Part shown: positions 59,959-64,000 of the stretch, piece by piece
Layout: each line of letters starts with the position of its first letter
How positions within the stretch are numbered: position 1 is the stretch's first letter
NCBI GenBank assembly: GCA_001567185.1
Contig: LNFR01000020.1
Span: forward strand, 18,084-82,083
Source of the DNA: Bacteroidetes bacterium OLB12
GTDB taxonomy: Bacteria > Bacteroidota > Bacteroidia > Cytophagales > Cyclobacteriaceae
Reading direction: 5' to 3'
DNA length: 64,000 bases
Made by a program: the position numbers and the translations under genes
The notes under the pieces: generated by a model
What the model saw: only the letters and a program-made list of their open reading frames with translations
Databases searched by the model: none
Told to the model about the DNA's origin: nothing

Positions 59959-61026
59959 ATGGGAGGCAACAATAAAGCAAAACGTAAAAGCGCACTTAAA
60001 CATTTGCACGAACAGCTTACCGATCATACGCACGCAACCTCTAAAAATGGTGGAATACTGGAATTGATTACTTATAACGAAAACACGGTTAGTGTTTATG
60101 ATAATATTCCTGTTGAAGTGCTTCTGAAAAAGTGTGTGAATGATCAGATCAGTTGGATCAACATTGATGGCCTTACCAACGAGGAGCAAATTCAAAAAAT
60201 AAGTAAACATTTCGATCTTCATTATCTGCTGGTAGAAGATGTAATGAACACGCACCATCAACCCAAAGCCGATGAGTACGAAGATCATCTCTTCTTTACA
60301 TTAAAAATGCTTTACCAGATTGATGGCCAGCGCATTGATTATGAACATATCAGTTTCGTATTGGGGAAGAATTACCTGTTATCTTTCCAGGAGAAAGAGG
60401 GTGATATTTTTGGCAACCTGCGAAATCGCATCAACCAAGACAACAGCATTATCCGGAAGCGCGGGGCCGATTACCTGTTGTACCGACTGATTGATTCGAT
60501 TGTGGATAGTTATTACTCGGTGTTGGATAGCATTGGTCATCGAATTGAGGAAATTGAAGACAAAATCACCACCCAGGCCACCGAATTAGATTTTATTGAA
60601 ATTCAGAAACTGCGCAAAGAGTTTATTTACCTGCGCAAAGTAGTGTACCCCCTGCGTGAAGCACTAAATAAGGTTATCAAAAACGAAGAGGGGTTTATTG
60701 AAGAGCGTAACGAAAAGTACTTTTCGGATGTGTACGATCATGTTATTCATCTGATCGATTCGCTGGATACCTACAAAGACCTTACCTCCACCCTGATGGA
60801 TTTATACATGAATACCATCAATTACCGGATGAATGAAGTAATGAAACTGCTTACCGTTATTACTACGATCTTCATTCCGCTATCGTTTATTGCGGGTGTG
60901 TATGGCATGAATTTCGAGCATATGCCTGAACTTACATGGCCCAATGGGTACTACGGGGTGCTGGTATTTATGGGGCTAATCTTTCTGGCAATGATTGGCT
61001 ACTTCAAATACAAAAAGTGGTTTTAA
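59959..61026 (+). CDS. corA: Magnesium/cobalt transporter CorA
   Basis: 355 residues. A large cytosolic alpha/beta domain and a long helix (about 60-300, VEDVMNTHHQPKADEYEDHLFFTLKML) lead to two C-terminal membrane helices. The Mg2+ selectivity motif is YGMNFEHMPELTW (near 316). Ends with the basic KYKKWF. Stop codons of corA and the CNNM-type gene overlap by 4 nt (convergent). Confidence 0.95.
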   Translation: MGGNNKAKRKSALKHLHEQLTDHTHATSKNGGILELITYNENTVSVYDNIPVEVLLKKCVNDQISWINIDGLTNEEQIQKISKHFDLHYLLVEDVMNTHHQPKADEYEDHLFFTLKMLYQIDGQRIDYEHISFVLGKNYLLSFQEKEGDIFGNLRNRINQDNSIIRKRGADYLLYRLIDSIVDSYYSVLDSIGHRIEEIEDKITTQATELDFIEIQKLRKEFIYLRKVVYPLREALNKVIKNEEGFIEERNEKYFSDVYDHVIHLIDSLDTYKDLTSTLMDLYMNTINYRMNEVMKLLTVITTIFIPLSFIAGVYGMNFEHMPELTWPNGYYGVLVFMGLIFLAMIGYFKYKKWF

Positions 61027-62318
61027 TCCTGCGGGGTTTCTTCTGTTAATTTTACCTCTACCAGTTCCGGAAGCGTTTGGTTAATCTTCAAAATCTTGAT
61101 TTTGTAATTGTACAGAATAAATTCATCTCCTTCCTTAATGGCGGGGCGCTCGTAAGTAATCAACCCTGCCAGGGTTTCATATTCTTCTGATTCCGGAAAC
61201 GGTACCTCCAATAGTTTGTTGATGTCATGAAGTGAGGATTGTGCGGCAATCTGAAACTTTTGCTTATCTAACGGTATCACAATCTGCTGTTCCTGGTCGT
61301 GTTCGTCCTGAATTTCGCCCACCAATTCTTCGAGAATATCTTCCAGGGTAACCAACCCGATAATACCTCCAAACTCACTTACCACAAATGCCATTTGCGC
61401 TTTGGTGCGTTGAAAATCGCGCAGCAATACATCGATTGGTTTGGTTTCGGGGATAAAATGTACCGCCCGCATGATATCTTTCAGGCTCTTTCCATTGTTT
61501 TGTATGTAAACCGATACAATGTCTTTGGAGTGTACCACGCCAATTATTTCATCTTTGTTTACTTCATAAATCGGATACCGGGAATAACCCTCTTTCAGCA
61601 TGATTTGCAACGCATCGGCTATGGATGTGTCTGACTTAATCATACTCATTTTAACGCGGGGTACCATTACCTGGCGTACTACCCGATTATCAAAATCAAA
61701 AACATTCTGAATCAATTCGCGCTCTGAAGTTTCAATAGCCCCTCCTTCTTCACTTTCGGCAATAATCAGTTTAAGCTCTTCTTCCGAGTGGATATCAATT
61801 TCACTCATCGGTTTAATACCAATAAATCTCAGAATCAGGTTTGCAAAACCATTCAGCAGCCAAATGAGGGGTCGAAATACAAAATAAAATGCACGCAAGG
61901 CGATAGATACACGCAGGGTTGTACTGGCCGGGTACCGGATAGCAATTGACTTTGGAGCCAGTTCGCCAAATACAATGTGCATAACGGTAAGTATAAAGAA
62001 AGCTACTGGTAGTGCTATCCGGTGTGCGGCCGCTTCGCTCAGGTTTACACCTATTCCATTCATCGCGCTTAGCACTAATTCAGAAACTACATCTTCACCC
62101 ACCCAACCCAACCCAAGGCTGGCCAGGGTAATACCCAGTTGGGTGGCTGCCAGAAAACCATCCAGGTTATTTATAATCACTTTGGCCGCTTCTTTTGATA
62201 GGGTACCCTTTTCAAGGGCTATTTGAGACGACCGTACCTTTACAATAGCAAATTCGGCTGCAACAAAGAATCCATTCAGAAATACAAGGAACAGCGTAAT
62301 AAAAATTTCGAGCGTCAT
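61023..62318 (-). CDS. CNNM/CorC-type transporter (hemolysin-like: DUF21, CBS pair, CorC domain)
   Basis: 431 residues from ATG 62318 (MTLEIFITLFLVFLNGFFVAAEFAIVKVRSSQ). A DUF21 membrane domain of four helices (about 1-190) is followed by two CBS domains (about 205-330; VMVPRVKMSMIKSDTSIADAL, GVVHSKDIVS, GGIIGLVTLEDILEELVGEIQDE) and a CorC_HlyC domain. It acts as a Mg2+ exporter or sensor in related proteins. The gene name hlyC should not be taken as haemolysis. It stands opposite corA. Confidence 0.92.
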   Translation of the reverse strand: MTLEIFITLFLVFLNGFFVAAEFAIVKVRSSQIALEKGTLSKEAAKVIINNLDGFLAATQLGITLASLGLGWVGEDVVSELVLSAMNGIGVNLSEAAAHRIALPVAFFILTVMHIVFGELAPKSIAIRYPASTTLRVSIALRAFYFVFRPLIWLLNGFANLILRFIGIKPMSEIDIHSEEELKLIIAESEEGGAIETSERELIQNVFDFDNRVVRQVMVPRVKMSMIKSDTSIADALQIMLKEGYSRYPIYEVNKDEIIGVVHSKDIVSVYIQNNGKSLKDIMRAVHFIPETKPIDVLLRDFQRTKAQMAFVVSEFGGIIGLVTLEDILEELVGEIQDEHDQEQQIVIPLDKQKFQIAAQSSLHDINKLLEVPFPESEEYETLAGLITYERPAIKEGDEFILYNYKIKILKINQTLPELVEVKLTEETPQD

Positions 62319-62438
62319 GACCTGGCCAAACCACAAATTTAGCAAGAAACATCAATCGGGCATTGGCTATTTTTTTTGATGTACCTTTTCCATGGTAAAG
62401 AAAAGATTTTATCTTTCGGAAACACCTAAACCCAAACT

Positions 62439-63425
62439 ATGGTTTCCTATCTCTTTGAGGGTCTTGCTTTCCAGCTTTTAGACCTAATAATTGGCTTTGT
62501 TATCCTCATAAAAGGTGCTGATTTTCTGGTTAATGGCTCTTCTTCCATCGCAAAAAAAAATGGTATTTCCAATCTGGCCATTGGCCTTACGGTAGTAGCG
62601 TTTGGTACCTCCATGCCCGAGTTAATCGTAAGTTTACTGTCGGCATTAAATGGGAAGAATGACGCTTCCTTCGGAAATGTAATTGGAAGCAACAACTTTA
62701 ACCTGCTCTTCATTCTGGGTGTATCCGGATTGATTTATCCATTAACCGTTCAGCGAAATACGGTGAAGTATGAAGTACCCCTGTCTTTGCTGGCAGTTGG
62801 TATTTTGTTCATTTTAGTGAACGACCAATTGGTTTTCGGTAGTAAGACAAACGGGATGAATCATTTTGACAGCATTGTTCTCTTACTCTTTTTTGGAGGA
62901 TTCCTGTTATACATCTATCGCACCATGAAGAAAAGCTCAGACCTTGGTGAGGAGGCCCCCATAAAGGTATATGGTACCGGGCTTGCTGTTGGTATGGTTG
63001 TGCTGGGGCTTGCCATGCTAATTGGAGGGGGCTCTACGGTTGTAAATAGTGCTACAACAATTGCAAAATATTACGGTTTAAGTGAAAAACTAATCGGACT
63101 TACCATTCTTGCTGCTGGTACATCCTTACCGGAACTGGCCACTTCGGCCGTAGCTGCATATCGAAAAAACACCGATATCGCCATTGGCAATGTAATAGGA
63201 TCTAACATATTCAACATCTTTTTCATTTTGGGTATAACCGGTGTTATAAACCCTATGCCCTACAATACCGTAATGAATTTTGATTTGTATGTATTGATGG
63301 CCGCTACCGTTGTACTGATGATTTTTATGTTCACAATTAACCAACGGAAGCTGGATAGATGGGAGGCATTTCTGTTATTGGCTGGCTATATTACCTACAC
63401 CATGTACCTGATCGGAATGGAGTAA
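62439..63425 (+). CDS. Calcium/sodium antiporter (CaCA family, YrbG-like)
   Basis: 328 residues with ten membrane helices in two inverted halves. The alpha repeats are VVAFGTSMPELIVSLLSALNGKNDASFGNVIGSNNFNLLFILG (first) and ILAAGTSLPELATSAVAAYRKNTDIAIGNVIGSNIFNIFFILG (second), both with the G(T)S(M/L)PE and N-x-I/V-GSN motifs. The gene lies 121 nt from the divergent CNNM-type gene. Direction and ion coupling are inferred from the family. Confidence 0.93.
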   Translation: MVSYLFEGLAFQLLDLIIGFVILIKGADFLVNGSSSIAKKNGISNLAIGLTVVAFGTSMPELIVSLLSALNGKNDASFGNVIGSNNFNLLFILGVSGLIYPLTVQRNTVKYEVPLSLLAVGILFILVNDQLVFGSKTNGMNHFDSIVLLLFFGGFLLYIYRTMKKSSDLGEEAPIKVYGTGLAVGMVVLGLAMLIGGGSTVVNSATTIAKYYGLSEKLIGLTILAAGTSLPELATSAVAAYRKNTDIAIGNVIGSNIFNIFFILGITGVINPMPYNTVMNFDLYVLMAATVVLMIFMFTINQRKLDRWEAFLLLAGYITYTMYLIGME

Positions 63426-63429
63426 TTCC

Positions 63430-63639
63430 ATGATTAGGCAAGTAGCCATTTTAAATTCCATGATTAATCGGTTTTTACAGGATTTGAAACACCCTTCATC
63501 AGGCACCATGGCAGGACCTAATACTTTAACCGTTGGTTTTGCATTGGGCTGGGACTATATGGCAGACGAAAACAAAACTATCTGGATTTACCAGAACAAA
63601 CCGTGGTTTGGGTTGAGTATTGGGCTTAATATCAACTAA
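63430..63639 (+). CDS. Short outer-membrane-like peptide, possibly a gene remnant
   Basis: 69 residues without a signal peptide. The second half (GPNTLTVGFALGWDYMADENKTIWIYQNKPWFGLSIGLNIN) alternates hydrophobic residues like the last strands of an outer-membrane beta-barrel. The start region carries a 13-bp direct repeat (AATTCCATGATTA at 63424-63436 and 63454-63466), each with an in-frame ATG. It may be the 3' stump of a deleted membrane protein gene, or a chance frame following the antiporter. Confidence 0.4.
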   Translation: MIRQVAILNSMINRFLQDLKHPSSGTMAGPNTLTVGFALGWDYMADENKTIWIYQNKPWFGLSIGLNIN

Positions 63640-63645
63640 AACAAA

Positions 63646-63679
63646 CAGGAGTCCTTTCGAACTCCTGCTTGTTTGTTGT
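63646..63679. terminator. Intrinsic terminator between convergent genes
   Basis: CAGGAGT (63646-63652) and ACTCCTG (63661-63667), 8-nt loop, then CTTGTTTGTTGT on the plus strand and ACAAA/TTTGT on the minus side. A moderate bidirectional terminator. Confidence 0.65.
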
Positions 63680-63694
63680 GACCCTATAATATCA

Positions 63695-64000
63695 CTAAAT
63701 CTTTTTCTCTAACTCAGCAATTTTTAGCCTGCGCTTCTTGTTTACCCAACGAAAGCGCCTTCTTATATAATTCAATCGCCTCTTTCAACGTTTCCTTCTT
63801 CTTTTTAGGAGCTAACTTGGTGCGGTTGGCGGCTTCTTCTACTGCCTGTGCACGGGCAAAGTAAGAAGTCTGCTTCGCTTACCTTGCTGCTAATCATAAG
63901 CTCCTGAATTTTCGCTTCTATCAAAGCCAATTCTTGTTGCTTAGCCAAAATCTGGGCTTCTTTATCAGCCAGTTCAGCCTCTTGTAAACCAACTGTAGTA
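63695..64000 (-). CDS. C-terminal part of a coiled-coil/TPR protein (runs off the right edge; frameshifted)
   Basis: The minus strand from the edge reads as a Glu/Ala/Lys-rich coiled coil (ADKEAQILAKQQELALIEAKIQEL). After one extra T near 63868 it continues as SYFARAQAVEEAANRTKLAPKKKK and a TPR-like ETLKEAIELYKKALSLG. One more extra base near 63745 leads to a final RRLKIAELEKKI and stop TAG 63695-63697. Two corrections in 100 codons make the exact end uncertain. It is probably a periplasmic or envelope TPR protein. The start and domain order lie outside the window. Confidence 0.55.

Overview
The window looks like chromosomal DNA of a Bacteroidota bacterium, most likely a member of Cytophagales. 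Supporting signs are a SusC/SusD pair, a cell-surface protein ending in a type-B type IX secretion sorting domain, the gliding-type ABC transporter GldA/GldF/GldG, a zinc-less form of ribosomal protein L32, A/T-rich leaders with weak Shine-Dalgarno sites, and a TTTG/TAnnTTTG-type promoter before a tRNA gene. I see no phage, insertion sequence or CRISPR array. Most genes are ordinary chromosomal ones, and the accessory parts are a glucan-use locus, a planctomycete-type cytochrome/sulfatase-like module and a pair of very small exported peptides.

Layout. 1-319: end of an unknown gene and a tandem dispersed repeat. 320-13244 (all minus strand): a polysaccharide utilisation locus, in transcription order a 7TM sensor fused to a transposase-derived zinc-ribbon/helix domain, SusC, SusD, a LamG surface lipoprotein, a GH144-type endo-glucanase and a GH3 beta-glucosidase. 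The GH144 plus GH3 pairing points to beta-1,2-glucan. 13329-20140: a DUF2238 membrane protein, gapA, tRNA-Glu, a small exported protein, metG and a TPR histidine kinase. 20276-20812: two tandem small exported peptides with similar C-termini, followed by a densely structured non-coding stretch. 20876-24591: sppA, folK, fabD, and a DCC thiol oxidoreductase. 24570-27443: a large T9SS cargo protein. 27632-30659: a large acyltransferase overlapping gpsA. 30660-34751: HIT protein, greA, pentapeptide protein, mgtE, rsmA. 34843-40975: pdxA, a TerB-like gene, DUF177, rpmF, fabH, efp, accB, accC (the usual fatty-acid cluster, but without plsX). 41192-47769: a DinB-like gene and the DUF1549/DUF1553, DUF1501 and cytochrome trio. 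47789-55828 (minus): flotillin/NfeD operon, dnaN, and DUF4340-gldG-gldF-gldA. 55964-59004: thioredoxin-like protein, a conserved hypothetical and a polyprenyl diphosphate synthase. 59112-63425: mscS, corA, a CNNM/CorC-type transporter and a CaCA antiporter. The right edge holds a short outer-membrane-like remnant and the end of a coiled-coil/TPR gene.

Sequence quality matters for reading this window. By my reading thirteen genes, including dnaN, gpsA, gldA, gldF, a polyprenyl synthase, flotillin and susD, are broken by about 21 single-base insertions or deletions, mostly in short homopolymers, and every one restores a family-typical protein when corrected. I treat these as uncorrected long-read errors and annotate the whole genes across the breaks.
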